Below the pieces are notes generated by a model, which worked only from the letters and a program-made list of their open reading frames with translations, searched no databases and had not been told where the DNA came from. The translations under genes were made by a program, and so were the position numbers. Of a DNA stretch of 31,594 nucleotides, positions 1 through 8,915 are shown piece after piece. Source of the stretch: TMED27 sp045106175 (lineage in GTDB: Bacteria > Pseudomonadota > Alphaproteobacteria > Micavibrionales > Micavibrionaceae); assembly GCA_045106175.1 (NCBI GenBank), contig JBGCEF010000023.1, positions 1 through 31,594 of the forward strand, written 5' to 3'. The number at the start of each line of letters is the position of its first letter. The stretch's first letter is position 1.

Positions 1-307
1 CACCAATACGAACAGGCCCATAAAAACGGTCAATTTCACCTAAAACACGATCACTAATGGATAACCCTACAAGTGATTTACTCGCCTGCTTATTCCAACG
101 TTTCGGTAGCCTAACCTGATATGCAAGTGCCTCATCAACAGAGGGAACTTCTTTATATAAAGTAGAAATTTGTTTAAATGCTTCATTCTCCATATCCTCA
201 ATTTCAGGCATGGGTTTCAAAAAATCTTCTAACATTTTTTGCGCAAAGGCTTGATGCGAAAACATTATGATGACCGCAACCAAAACAAAAGAAATTATAT
301 TTTTCAC
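1..307 (-). CDS. secreted protein of unknown function (N-terminal part, runs off the window)
   Basis: The reading frame opens with GTG at 307 and stays open to the left edge, giving about 102 residues of a longer protein. The start is supported by an AAAGGTGGT Shine-Dalgarno sequence a few bases upstream. Residues 1-23 form a signal peptide: a short basic start (MKN), a hydrophobic core, and a cleavage site after AFA before QKML, so the product should be exported to the periplasm or envelope. The mature part seen here is mixed and charged, with a PKRWNKQ segment near residue 73. I recognise no family. The gene is divergent from parE, with 193 bp of AT-rich DNA between them that must hold both promoters; I could not pick a convincing -35/-10 pair there. 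Export is well supported; function is unknown. Confidence 0.6.
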   Translation of the reverse strand, partial: MKNIISFVLVAVIIMFSHQAFAQKMLEDFLKPMPEIEDMENEAFKQISTLYKEVPSVDEALAYQVRLPKRWNKQASKSLVGLSISDRVLGEIDRFYGPVRIG

Positions 308-500
308 AAACACCACCTTTTTGAAAATTCGAAACATAATTTTAACACAGATTTTATACTTTGAAAAAACAAACACACACAACACTATACGATATTCAAC
401 AAGAAACCCGTCGCAAAACCCCAATAATCCTTGATTTCAAACGAACCGCGCATTAAGCAATATAGTCATAGGGATTAAAATTTAAAGATTACAAAACACT

Positions 501-2537
501 ATGTCAGATTTATTCGGCGGCGCTGCTGCAAAAGAAAAAAACACCTACGACGCCTCCTCAATCGAGGTGTTGGAAGGCTTAGAGCCCGTTCGAAAACGTC
601 CAGGCATGTATATTGGCGGCACCGATGAACGCGCCCTACACCATCTTGTTGGTGAAATCTTAGACAACTCAATGGACGAAGCCGTCGCCGGACATGCGGA
701 TTGGATAGAAATTTCATTAGATCAAAGCGGTTCAATCATCATAAAAGACAACGGGCGCGGCATCCCTGTGGACCCACACCCTAAATATCCGGGAAAATCC
801 GCATTAGAAGTCATCATGACAACACTTCACTCCGGCGGTAAGTTCTCCGATAAAGCATATGAAACATCTGGTGGCCTTCATGGTGTTGGTATCTCTGTCG
901 TCAACGCATTATCTGATAATATGTGGGTAGAAGTCGCCCGCGATAAACAATTATGGAAGCAAAGCTTTTCTCGTGGATTACCAACATCAAAATTGGAGAA
1001 TCTAGGATCAATCAATAACCGTCGTGGAACAACCGTAAGCTTTCATCCAGATCCACAAATTTTCGGTGAAAAGGCACAGTTCAAACCGGCATGGCTATTC
1101 CAGATGGCAAGATCAAAAGCCTATCTCTATTCGGGCGTTGAAATCCGCTGGAAATGCGCACCCGAACTCATTCAACCTGACAGCAAAGTTAAGGCGGAAG
1201 AAACCTTTAAATTCCCGAACGGCCTGATGGATTTCCTAACGACATCCCTAGAAGGACGCAAAACCCTAACCCCTACACCGTTTCACGGTAAAACAACCCT
1301 TCCCGATAATGAAGGACGCGTTGAATGGGCCATCCACTGGCCCTCATACGGAGATGGCTTCACACATTCATATTGTAACACTATCCCCACCCCCCAGGGC
1401 GGAACCCATGATAGCGGTTTTCGAACAGCGATCCTACGCGGCGTCAAAACATACGGTGAAATGATTGGTAATAAAAAAGCCACACAGATTACTGCAGATG
1501 ACCTCATGAACGGCGCAGCAATGACCTTATCAGTATTTATCAAAGACCCTCAATTTCAAGGACAAACAAAGGATAAGCTAGCAACAAACAACGTCAATAA
1601 ATGGGTCGACACTGCAATCAAAGATCACTTTGACCTTTGGCTCTCAAATGACCCCGCAAGCAGCAAAGTGCTTCTTGATGAAATTATCCTACGCGCAGAA
1701 GAGCGCCTAAGACGAAAAGAAGAACGTACACGCACGCGTAAAACCGCAACCAGCAAACTTCGTCTCCCTGGCAAATTGGCCGATTGTTCAAAAAGAGACG
1801 CAGACGATACAGAACTTTTCATTGTTGAGGGTGATTCAGCGGGCGGATCAGCCAAACAAGGTAGAAACCGAGAGACACAAGCTATTTTGCCATTACGCGG
1901 TAAAATACTTAACGTTGTAAGCGCCACACGCGATAAAATAAACGCAAACGCAGAAATCAGAGACCTAACACAGGCACTGGGCTGTGGCACTGGCAAAGAC
2001 TTTGATATCAGTAAATTACGCTATGAACGCATCATCATCATGACAGATGCGGATGTTGATGGCGCGCATATCGCCTCATTGCTGATAACTATGTTCTATT
2101 CACAAATGCGCGCACTCATCGAAGAAGGTCATCTCTACATCGCACAACCTCCACTCTATCGCCTTGTCAGCGGTAATTTAAGCGCATACGCACGCGATGA
2201 TGATCACAAAGACGAGCTTATGAATTCAACATTCAAAGGAAAAAATAAGGTTGAAATTAGCCGCTTCAAAGGCTTAGGAGAAATGCCAGCAAAACAACTC
2301 AAAGAAACAACGATGGATCCGTCAAAACGTATATTGTTGCGTGTTACACTTCCCGATGCAGCTATAGCCATGGGGCTTACCACTGATAACGAACTAAATG
2401 ATGATGAATGTCTTCCCGAGGGCACAACTTTGGCAGATGTTGATGATTTGGTACAAAGATTAATGGGCAAAAACGCCGAAGCCCGCTTCAATTTCATCCA
2501 AGACAACGCCGAATTCGCGGAAAATATAGACGTTTAA
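501..2537 (+). CDS. parE: DNA topoisomerase IV subunit B (ParE)
   Basis: ParE is the ATPase subunit of topoisomerase IV and works with ParC to decatenate daughter chromosomes and relax supercoils. The GHKL ATPase domain is complete: EILDNSMDE (residues 52-60, catalytic Glu52 and Mg-binding Asn56), DNGRGIP (83-89), GGLHGVG (124-130) and the QTK loop (355-357). The TOPRIM domain has EGDSAGG (443-449) and the metal-binding DADVDG (516-521), and the RFKGLGEM motif follows near 615. At 678 residues it lacks the long GyrB-specific insertion, and the MSDLFG start and TDERALHHLVGE segment are typical of alphaproteobacterial ParE rather than GyrB. The Shine-Dalgarno is weak, but the start matches the family. 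parC is not in the window. The gene stands alone, and the next plus-strand gene starts 29 bp downstream, so co-transcription is possible. Confidence 0.95.
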   Translation: MSDLFGGAAAKEKNTYDASSIEVLEGLEPVRKRPGMYIGGTDERALHHLVGEILDNSMDEAVAGHADWIEISLDQSGSIIIKDNGRGIPVDPHPKYPGKSALEVIMTTLHSGGKFSDKAYETSGGLHGVGISVVNALSDNMWVEVARDKQLWKQSFSRGLPTSKLENLGSINNRRGTTVSFHPDPQIFGEKAQFKPAWLFQMARSKAYLYSGVEIRWKCAPELIQPDSKVKAEETFKFPNGLMDFLTTSLEGRKTLTPTPFHGKTTLPDNEGRVEWAIHWPSYGDGFTHSYCNTIPTPQGGTHDSGFRTAILRGVKTYGEMIGNKKATQITADDLMNGAAMTLSVFIKDPQFQGQTKDKLATNNVNKWVDTAIKDHFDLWLSNDPASSKVLLDEIILRAEERLRRKEERTRTRKTATSKLRLPGKLADCSKRDADDTELFIVEGDSAGGSAKQGRNRETQAILPLRGKILNVVSATRDKINANAEIRDLTQALGCGTGKDFDISKLRYERIIIMTDADVDGAHIASLLITMFYSQMRALIEEGHLYIAQPPLYRLVSGNLSAYARDDDHKDELMNSTFKGKNKVEISRFKGLGEMPAKQLKETTMDPSKRILLRVTLPDAAIAMGLTTDNELNDDECLPEGTTLADVDDLVQRLMGKNAEARFNFIQDNAEFAENIDV

Positions 2538-2566
2538 AGCATACCTAACATTAAAAAGGCAAAATA

Positions 2567-3787
2567 ATGAAAACAACAGCCATAAGCCTTTTCATACTCT
2601 CAATAATGTCTGCACTATATTTAATGTGGCTGCATCCGCTTTTCGTCACAAAAACAATCAGAGATAAATTAATCAATATTGGCTTTAATGAAGCAAGCAT
2701 TACAAACCCTGAAAATAAATGGGGAGGCGTACGCTTCAAAAACCTAAAATTTGGTGATCAGCAACAAAACTCCATTGATCAAACCACATTCTATTATAAT
2801 GCTTTAAATATTTTCAATAAAACATTAGAAAAAATAGAGCTTAACAATGTGTACGTATCAGGAAATATAAATATAGATGGTCAAATTTCGATCAACGGAA
2901 TGCCTCAAATTCCTACACTCAATGAACTATCCCCACATCAATTCAATGAAATAAGCATAAAAAACCTAAATGTCTCATTTCTAAGCGCGCATTTTGGCGG
3001 TATGAGAGGAATTATCAATCTAAATGCGATTAATAGCGGCGATATCATGACATGGAATGGAAATATTGACAGTCGACAAGACCAAATCGAAATAATAGCG
3101 AAAATAAACGCACAAACACGACAAAATTCTCAATGGATAATTGATATAGACATCGAAAACGCTAAATTAGAGCGTAATTTTGGTAAATTCACACGCGTTC
3201 ACGGCAGTATAAACGCACAAGGCAACAAAAATCAGCTTAAGACATTCAACACATCCCTCAACGCTGGCGCATTCAACACATACAATACCAAATGGCAAAA
3301 CGCCTCCATCACCATCAACAAAAAACCCAATAAAAAAATGAAAGCCATCATAGATGCAAAATCAACAGGATTTGAAGGGCTAGAACTAAATGCAGAAGCT
3401 ATTTTAGAAAACACATCCATCAACTGGATCGCAGATATTTACAGTGACAACGGTGAAACCTTACTGAATTACCTCTTTTTTAATAATCTCATCCCACTCA
3501 AAAAAGACGATTTAAAATTTATAAAAGGCTATAAAGATATAAATCTAAGATTAAAACCAGAGCAAAAAAGACTGATATTTAATATTAAAAACGAATTACA
3601 AAACATTGATATAAAAGGAAGAATAAGTAAAAAAGACAATAACAAACATACCGTTTTATACACACATGATAAACGATTACCAGCAAACCCGGACTTCTGC
3701 CAAACACACAACAAAAACCATATTTGCGAATTTGAAATGATTTTCAAACAGGGGCGCTATATTCTAAAAGACAGCACTATAAATTAA
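2567..3787 (+). CDS. membrane-anchored envelope protein, possibly AsmA/YdbH-like
   Basis: This 406-residue protein has an N-terminal membrane segment (about residues 4-25) and a long extracytoplasmic part. The rest is full of short alternating beta-strand patterns with many Asn, Ile and Lys. The segment NKWGGVRFKNLKFG (about residues 47-60) resembles the start of AsmA, TamB or YdbH proteins, where a membrane helix leads into a repeating beta-groove thought to carry lipids between membranes. That similarity is by eye only. The start follows an AAAAGGC Shine-Dalgarno. The gene is clearly more AT-rich than parE upstream, which could mean fast evolution or transfer. Its TAA overlaps the stop codon of the convergent gene at 3784. 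If the family guess is right, it would act in the periplasm on outer-membrane lipid supply; this is inference. YdbH itself is about twice as long. Confidence 0.6.
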   Translation: MKTTAISLFILSIMSALYLMWLHPLFVTKTIRDKLINIGFNEASITNPENKWGGVRFKNLKFGDQQQNSIDQTTFYYNALNIFNKTLEKIELNNVYVSGNINIDGQISINGMPQIPTLNELSPHQFNEISIKNLNVSFLSAHFGGMRGIINLNAINSGDIMTWNGNIDSRQDQIEIIAKINAQTRQNSQWIIDIDIENAKLERNFGKFTRVHGSINAQGNKNQLKTFNTSLNAGAFNTYNTKWQNASITINKKPNKKMKAIIDAKSTGFEGLELNAEAILENTSINWIADIYSDNGETLLNYLFFNNLIPLKKDDLKFIKGYKDINLRLKPEQKRLIFNIKNELQNIDIKGRISKKDNNKHTVLYTHDKRLPANPDFCQTHNKNHICEFEMIFKQGRYILKDSTIN

Positions 3788-4509
3788 GGGTAATCACAAG
3801 AATCGTACGTCACCTTTGCAAAACTTCTCGCACCATCAGTAATCGTAAATCGATACTCCCGTGCACCAACAACCATAGAATGATGAATAGGAAAAACACC
3901 CTTTTTACTCTCCATTTCACCCCCAAGCGACTTAAAATCAACACCCACTGCTCGCGCGGAATCAAACCAAGCTTCCGGCTGCCCCTTTTCATTTCGTGCA
4001 GATAAACCATTACCCGTTACTGTAATCGCACCATCCGCAACGCTTATCTTGCTGGCAGGGGCATTATTCGTAGGCGTAGAAACCACAAAGCGCCGCGTTT
4101 CTATATCAGAACAATTCCGCGGAGGACGCGCAGAACGTATTAAAAATGATAATCGCTCAGGATCACGCCCCTCATCTAACTGCTTACGAACAAGTTCTAG
4201 TAATTCACGCACAGGCCCTTCGGGTAATTGCTCATCATATGTCGCTTGCAACTGCTCATACCTTGCCGTTGCGGTCTGCGCCGTTGAACGCATCTCAATC
4301 AAATCTTGCTCCATCTGGCGCGCCTCTTCAGCCATGGTCTTAACGCGTCCCTTAAGAACCTTTTCCTGCTGCCCAGCATTTTGCTTTCCAAACCAAAAAC
4401 CGGCCCCAAAAATAAGCAAAACAAGCAAACTCATTGTAACAAAGTTACCGAAACGTGCAGCAGCACGTCGCCTGTATCGTTCATTCGGATTGTAATAAGA
4501 AAAGCCCAT
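3784..4509 (-). CDS. inner-membrane protein with periplasmic coiled coil, unknown function
   Basis: The product has 241 residues. A basic cytoplasmic stretch (ERYRRRAAARF, residues 10-20) precedes one membrane helix (about 24-42). A charged heptad-rich region (about 48-100) looks like a coiled coil, and a C-terminal domain of about 130 residues follows, probably periplasmic with two Cys (near 132 and 238) that could pair. The single-helix plus coiled-coil plan is shared by many envelope scaffold proteins and does not point to a function; I recognise no named family. The start is 12 bp after the stop of the SLC13 permease gene, so the two are probably one transcript. The Shine-Dalgarno is weak (translation may be coupled). 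The stop codon overlaps that of the convergent plus-strand gene, so no terminator fits between them. Confidence 0.75.
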   Translation of the reverse strand: MGFSYYNPNERYRRRAAARFGNFVTMSLLVLLIFGAGFWFGKQNAGQQEKVLKGRVKTMAEEARQMEQDLIEMRSTAQTATARYEQLQATYDEQLPEGPVRELLELVRKQLDEGRDPERLSFLIRSARPPRNCSDIETRRFVVSTPTNNAPASKISVADGAITVTGNGLSARNEKGQPEAWFDSARAVGVDFKSLGGEMESKKGVFPIHHSMVVGAREYRFTITDGARSFAKVTYDSCDYP

Positions 4510-4521
4510 AATAATCGTAAT

Positions 4522-6423
4522 TTAAGTCAGAATAGATAAATCAAAATAATATTTTAAGATTGCGATGTAAACAAACCACATCAACAAAACGAGCGGAATA
4601 CCACCCCTTAAATAATCCCTAAAACGATAATGCCCCGGCCCCATCACCAATAAATTCGTCTGATAACCAATCGGTGATGCAAAAGAACAATTCGCTGCAA
4701 AAATAACAGTCAACGCAAATAATAAGGTCAAATCCTGTCCACCTGTTAACGCAGGATCCAAACCACTCGCCAAACTCAACGCAATAGGTGTAAACAAAAT
4801 AGCACAAGCATTATTGCTCAAAATATTGGTCGCAATCGCAACAATAATAAACAAAGCCGCAAGCATAGTAAGCGGCGTGTTCGTAAATGGTAAATCAATA
4901 ATCAAATTCGCAATAAACAAAGCACCACCCGATGCCTGTAACCCCGTTCCCAATGCAAGCATTGACCCTACCAAGAGAAAAATCTTACGATCAATCGCAC
5001 GCGTTGCCTGCCTAATATTCAAACAGCCGGTTGCGATCATCATTGCTGACCCAGTAACAGCAGCAACAGGAATAGATAAAATCCCCATAGCTGCAAGAGT
5101 AATAGTTACAAAAAACACACCCATCGCAATCGGCGCTTTCCCTGGCACTGGCAAATCACGTTTTGACCCAGATAGCACAATAAAATCAGAATTATAACGC
5201 AAAGAATCAACAGCCGCGCGACGCCCCTTAATCAACAGCACATCCCCCGGCTCAAGGCGAATGCGCCCTAATCGACGTCGAACCACTTTTGCCCGTCTCT
5301 GAATGCCAAGTACGATCGTACCAAACTGTTTGTGAAAATTGACGTGATCAAGCGACATATCAATCATGCGCGATGCGGGCGTAATCATAATCTCTGCCAA
5401 TACACGCGTCTCCGCATTCTTGGTTTCAGAAACAGGACCAGCCTCTTCATCTGCATTATTTTCAATAAATTGCGCCTCTTCCTCAGACAATAGAAACCCG
5501 GGAAACTTAGAAAGCATAGACATCAGAGTATCGCGCGTCGCCGCAACAATAAGCGTATCATTCTCCTCGACGGTGTAATTATCAAAAGGCGGTAAAATAA
5601 GCTGACCGCCACGCTGAACAAGCTTAATGTTCAAATCAGGAAACGCGGGGAAACGCCCCTCTTCACAAGACATGCCCAAAAGCGCGCTATCTTCATCAAT
5701 ATCCAACTCCGCGACAAACTCTTTCTTATTACCCAATAAATCGCGCGCCATCGTAATCCGATCCGGCATTAAACGCGGCACAAAAATCAAGACATATAAA
5801 AAACCAACCCCTGCCAAAATTGCACCAGGAATAACAAAATCAAAAAATCCAATCGGAGCATAACCAAGCTCAACCATAGTACTAGAAACCAACAGGTTAG
5901 TAGATGAGCCAATCAACGTTGTCATACCACCCAAAATCGCAACATAACTTAGCGGTATCATAACCCGGCTTTCCGACATACCAACCGTATTGGCCAAAAC
6001 CTGCAATAAAGGAATAGCTATAATTACAAGCGGTGTATTATTCATAAATGCGGAGACAACCAACACAAAAATAAGGATCAAAACAATCGAAAACCAAGCT
6101 TTCTTTTTCTCCTTAAATGTTAAAAGAGATGTCACAGCCCGCAAAGCATCCGATTGAATCATCGCTTGCCCCATAACCAACAAGGCCAAAACCGCAATCA
6201 AAGACGGATTCGCAAATCCCGCAAGCAAAGCATAAGGGTCAATCATGTTTTTGCCATCATCATCAAGCAATGGGAAAATCTGACCAAACAGCATAAGAGC
6301 CGTCAGAATTGCGATGCTTGTCACTTCAATCGGAATTTTCTCACGGATAAACGCAGCAATAGCCGCCGCAGTTAAAAGCAGCGCAAACCACATATGATAA
6401 ACAGGATCTATGATAAATGACAT
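4522..6423 (-). CDS. SLC13/DASS-family permease with two RCK_C (TrkA-C) domains
   Basis: This 633-residue inner-membrane transporter has two blocks of membrane helices (about residues 10-215 and 430-630). A cytoplasmic insert between them carries two RCK_C-type domains (about 236-305 and 340-415), the second with LEPGDVLLIKG. Each membrane block has a family-type substrate/sodium motif: SSTNLLVS (173-180) and, near the end, ASPIGYQTNLLVMGPGHY. Proteins of this build are sodium-coupled anion carriers, and some relatives carry sulfate; the substrate cannot be read here. RCK_C domains bind small ligands and usually gate transport. The gene lies 71 bp downstream of lptD and 12 bp upstream of the coiled-coil membrane protein gene. 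The first ATG is used; no clear Shine-Dalgarno decides between it and an ATG nine codons later. Confidence 0.88.
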   Translation of the reverse strand: MSFIIDPVYHMWFALLLTAAAIAAFIREKIPIEVTSIAILTALMLFGQIFPLLDDDGKNMIDPYALLAGFANPSLIAVLALLVMGQAMIQSDALRAVTSLLTFKEKKKAWFSIVLILIFVLVVSAFMNNTPLVIIAIPLLQVLANTVGMSESRVMIPLSYVAILGGMTTLIGSSTNLLVSSTMVELGYAPIGFFDFVIPGAILAGVGFLYVLIFVPRLMPDRITMARDLLGNKKEFVAELDIDEDSALLGMSCEEGRFPAFPDLNIKLVQRGGQLILPPFDNYTVEENDTLIVAATRDTLMSMLSKFPGFLLSEEEAQFIENNADEEAGPVSETKNAETRVLAEIMITPASRMIDMSLDHVNFHKQFGTIVLGIQRRAKVVRRRLGRIRLEPGDVLLIKGRRAAVDSLRYNSDFIVLSGSKRDLPVPGKAPIAMGVFFVTITLAAMGILSIPVAAVTGSAMMIATGCLNIRQATRAIDRKIFLLVGSMLALGTGLQASGGALFIANLIIDLPFTNTPLTMLAALFIIVAIATNILSNNACAILFTPIALSLASGLDPALTGGQDLTLLFALTVIFAANCSFASPIGYQTNLLVMGPGHYRFRDYLRGGIPLVLLMWFVYIAILKYYFDLSILT

Positions 6424-6494
6424 AAAAGTGACGCTCGCTTTTTCACCGTCAGGAATAAAAAATCAGGAATTGGATATTACGGTGAGTTACCCTC

Positions 6495-8915
6495 TTAGCG
6501 CAAGCCCGAGCGGGAAAATTCACTGATATTTCTTAAACCGATACGAAACAGAACTTCAACATCACTATCCCCTGATGCATCATCCGTTAAATTTTTGTTG
6601 CCTTCCAATGACCATGAAACACACTGCCCAAAATAATTTAGCCCCAGTGCAGATCGTCGCAACCCAGGGTCAGAAGAACCAATATCGTATGTTGCACTGG
6701 TTGTTAACGACCACTTATCATTAATATAATACAGCGCATTCGATGATATTTGCTCACGGTTTTCGGTAATCTCCGTGCCCTCAAGCGCTTGAGCATAAAG
6801 ATAGCTAGCCCCCAAACGAAAACGGTTCCAGTCCGCATACATATCAAGCTCATGACGCTTTGATGCCAAAGTATCATTATCAAGTTGAAAGCGATATTGC
6901 GTCGTATATCTCTGATCATAATCAATCTTGATCGACCCCACGACATCAGAGCTGCGCTCTTCTAGTCCTGATCCATTTTGAAACGGGTTATTATCTTCAT
7001 CCAATCGATAACTCTGTCCAATAAACATTTCCGCGTTACTTTGATTAAAACCATTAATGCCTGTGCGAACCCCATAAGTCACGCGGCTCTGGTCTTCAAC
7101 GACATCAAGCCCGGGAAAACGATTAGACTCAAAAAGATTACTCGCATCAATTTGCACATCTTGGCTGTCCTCATTAGGAATGTCGTCATTATCTTCACTC
7201 GTTGGCGCAAGTGTAAACGCAACAAGCGGCTCAACCGTAAGCTGAGATTTTTCAAACTGCCGCGCAAGCGGGTAAGATGTTTGAATATGTAATTGCGGGA
7301 AAAAACGTGTTTCAACCGAGCTACTCTCTCGCCCTGATGTCGTTGTCGTTGCATCACCATCATTCACATGAAAAGCATCCCCACGAAGCGTCAAATCAAA
7401 ATCAGAGACAAGACCATAATCAGACACTAAATGCCGTTTCCAGCCTAAATCAACAGATGCCCGCACAACGTCTTGATCACTACCGTCGCGGAACAAGCTT
7501 AAAAAACCAACAGACGCATCCCATCGACCACCAACAACAGGCACACTATCAGGTGCGCCAACAAAACTTGCATAAATTTCAGGTAAAACACCCGGCTGAT
7601 CCTCTTCCAATTCACTCACACGAATATCTTTATAAAGCTGTGCTAATCCAATCGCATAATGACGCCCGGAAAAGCGCTCCGCATAAACAGTGTTCTGAAG
7701 AACATCCTCATCCGTAATATCATACTGACGCGCATATTGGTCATCACTAACATATTCAACACCAAAACCAGTCCGCCATTGATCGTTTAAATCCCATAGT
7801 CCAGTTGCAAAAACATGCCCCCTAACCTCTTCATCTTCTTTAAAATTTTGATCATCACTATCACTTGTACGATCCGAGTAAGTCACACCGCCATTAAATT
7901 GAATGCTAGCATCCTGCCAACGCTGCCTATACTCCAACAAACCGAGTGGCGCTTGCTCGGTCATAGCCAAAAGCCCGAATGTTGCGTCTTTATCCGGCGC
8001 AATGCTCCAATAATATTGGTTTTCAATAAACGCGCCCAACTCACTCTTAAACCCGAAAGACGGAGCCAAAAAACCGCTTTTTCGGTTGATAGTACCATCA
8101 GGATGAGAAAAATAAGGCGTGTAAGCGACAGGAACACCATAAACATTAAAACGTGCATTACGATAAGAAATCCGTGCATCCTCTTCATCATGCTTCACTT
8201 CGGACGCAACAATTTGCCATGGCGGCGACTTACTAGGGTCTTTCTGACATGGATCACACGCCGTATATCGCGCACTCTCCATAACCGTCCGTTTCCCTTC
8301 TTCACGAACCCCGCTAACCGCTGCAAATCGTGAGCCATCGGCTAAAATCACTCTTAAATCTTCAACTGAACCATTTTTCAATTTGGATGAATATTCGACA
8401 TCTTGAGCAAGATATATATTTCCTGTCTCTTCATTTAAAACAACATTACCATTAGCCCGCACACGATCATCATCAATAAAATACTGCGCCTCATCTGCCC
8501 TTAAAATGCGTCCATCTTGAACGATAATAACATCGCCTTCGGCAACCGCTACGCGCTCCTCGTTGTTAAAGCGCATCGTATTAGCCTCAATATCCAAAGG
8601 TTCTTTTTCGGGGTCTTGAACAAAAACATTATTTGAGTGAGATGTTAAAAACCCTTTATAAGTATTTGTTTTATATTGATTTTCGGAAACGCTAATATCA
8701 TTATCAGATAAATTTAAAACCACAACGGGCTCACCCAAAACAGGCTCCCCAGTCAGAAGCGGCGCTTTCAAAATATCTTCTTTTGGATCAATTTCAAAAA
8801 CAGGAGCATCATCAAAACCGGTTAAAAGCTGTGCATGAGAGACACATGGATAAAAAAGGCCTCCCAGTAATGAAAATATAACAAGATAACGATTAACCGA
8901 AAAACGCGGGAACAT
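6495..8915 (-). CDS. lptD: LPS-assembly outer-membrane protein LptD
   Basis: LptD is the outer-membrane beta-barrel that, with the lipoprotein LptE, inserts LPS into the outer leaflet. The frame is open further upstream, but the start is set at the ATG at 8915. It gives a clean signal peptide (MFPRFSVNRY start, cleavage after SHA near residue 28) and has GGAG about 5 bases upstream; the longer form only adds a Lys/Arg-rich shadow of the helicase tail. The 806-residue product has an unusual acidic linker (about 30-100), an OstA/LptA-like jellyroll (about 104-200), a CDPC cysteine pair (220-223), the conserved NARFNVYGVPVAYTPYFSHP region, then the barrel ending in aromatic-rich strands. The gene overlaps the 3' end of the DEAD-box helicase gene by 23 bp, so translation is probably coupled. 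The usual alphaproteobacterial neighbours surA, pdxA and rsmA are absent. Confidence 0.92.
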   Translation of the reverse strand: MFPRFSVNRYLVIFSLLGGLFYPCVSHAQLLTGFDDAPVFEIDPKEDILKAPLLTGEPVLGEPVVVLNLSDNDISVSENQYKTNTYKGFLTSHSNNVFVQDPEKEPLDIEANTMRFNNEERVAVAEGDVIIVQDGRILRADEAQYFIDDDRVRANGNVVLNEETGNIYLAQDVEYSSKLKNGSVEDLRVILADGSRFAAVSGVREEGKRTVMESARYTACDPCQKDPSKSPPWQIVASEVKHDEEDARISYRNARFNVYGVPVAYTPYFSHPDGTINRKSGFLAPSFGFKSELGAFIENQYYWSIAPDKDATFGLLAMTEQAPLGLLEYRQRWQDASIQFNGGVTYSDRTSDSDDQNFKEDEEVRGHVFATGLWDLNDQWRTGFGVEYVSDDQYARQYDITDEDVLQNTVYAERFSGRHYAIGLAQLYKDIRVSELEEDQPGVLPEIYASFVGAPDSVPVVGGRWDASVGFLSLFRDGSDQDVVRASVDLGWKRHLVSDYGLVSDFDLTLRGDAFHVNDGDATTTTSGRESSSVETRFFPQLHIQTSYPLARQFEKSQLTVEPLVAFTLAPTSEDNDDIPNEDSQDVQIDASNLFESNRFPGLDVVEDQSRVTYGVRTGINGFNQSNAEMFIGQSYRLDEDNNPFQNGSGLEERSSDVVGSIKIDYDQRYTTQYRFQLDNDTLASKRHELDMYADWNRFRLGASYLYAQALEGTEITENREQISSNALYYINDKWSLTTSATYDIGSSDPGLRRSALGLNYFGQCVSWSLEGNKNLTDDASGDSDVEVLFRIGLRNISEFSRSGLR

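Noticed and set aside
7277..7717. A 146-codon plus-strand His/Gln-rich frame
   Set aside because: It lies antisense inside lptD, has no start signal, and its composition reflects lptD codons read backwards.
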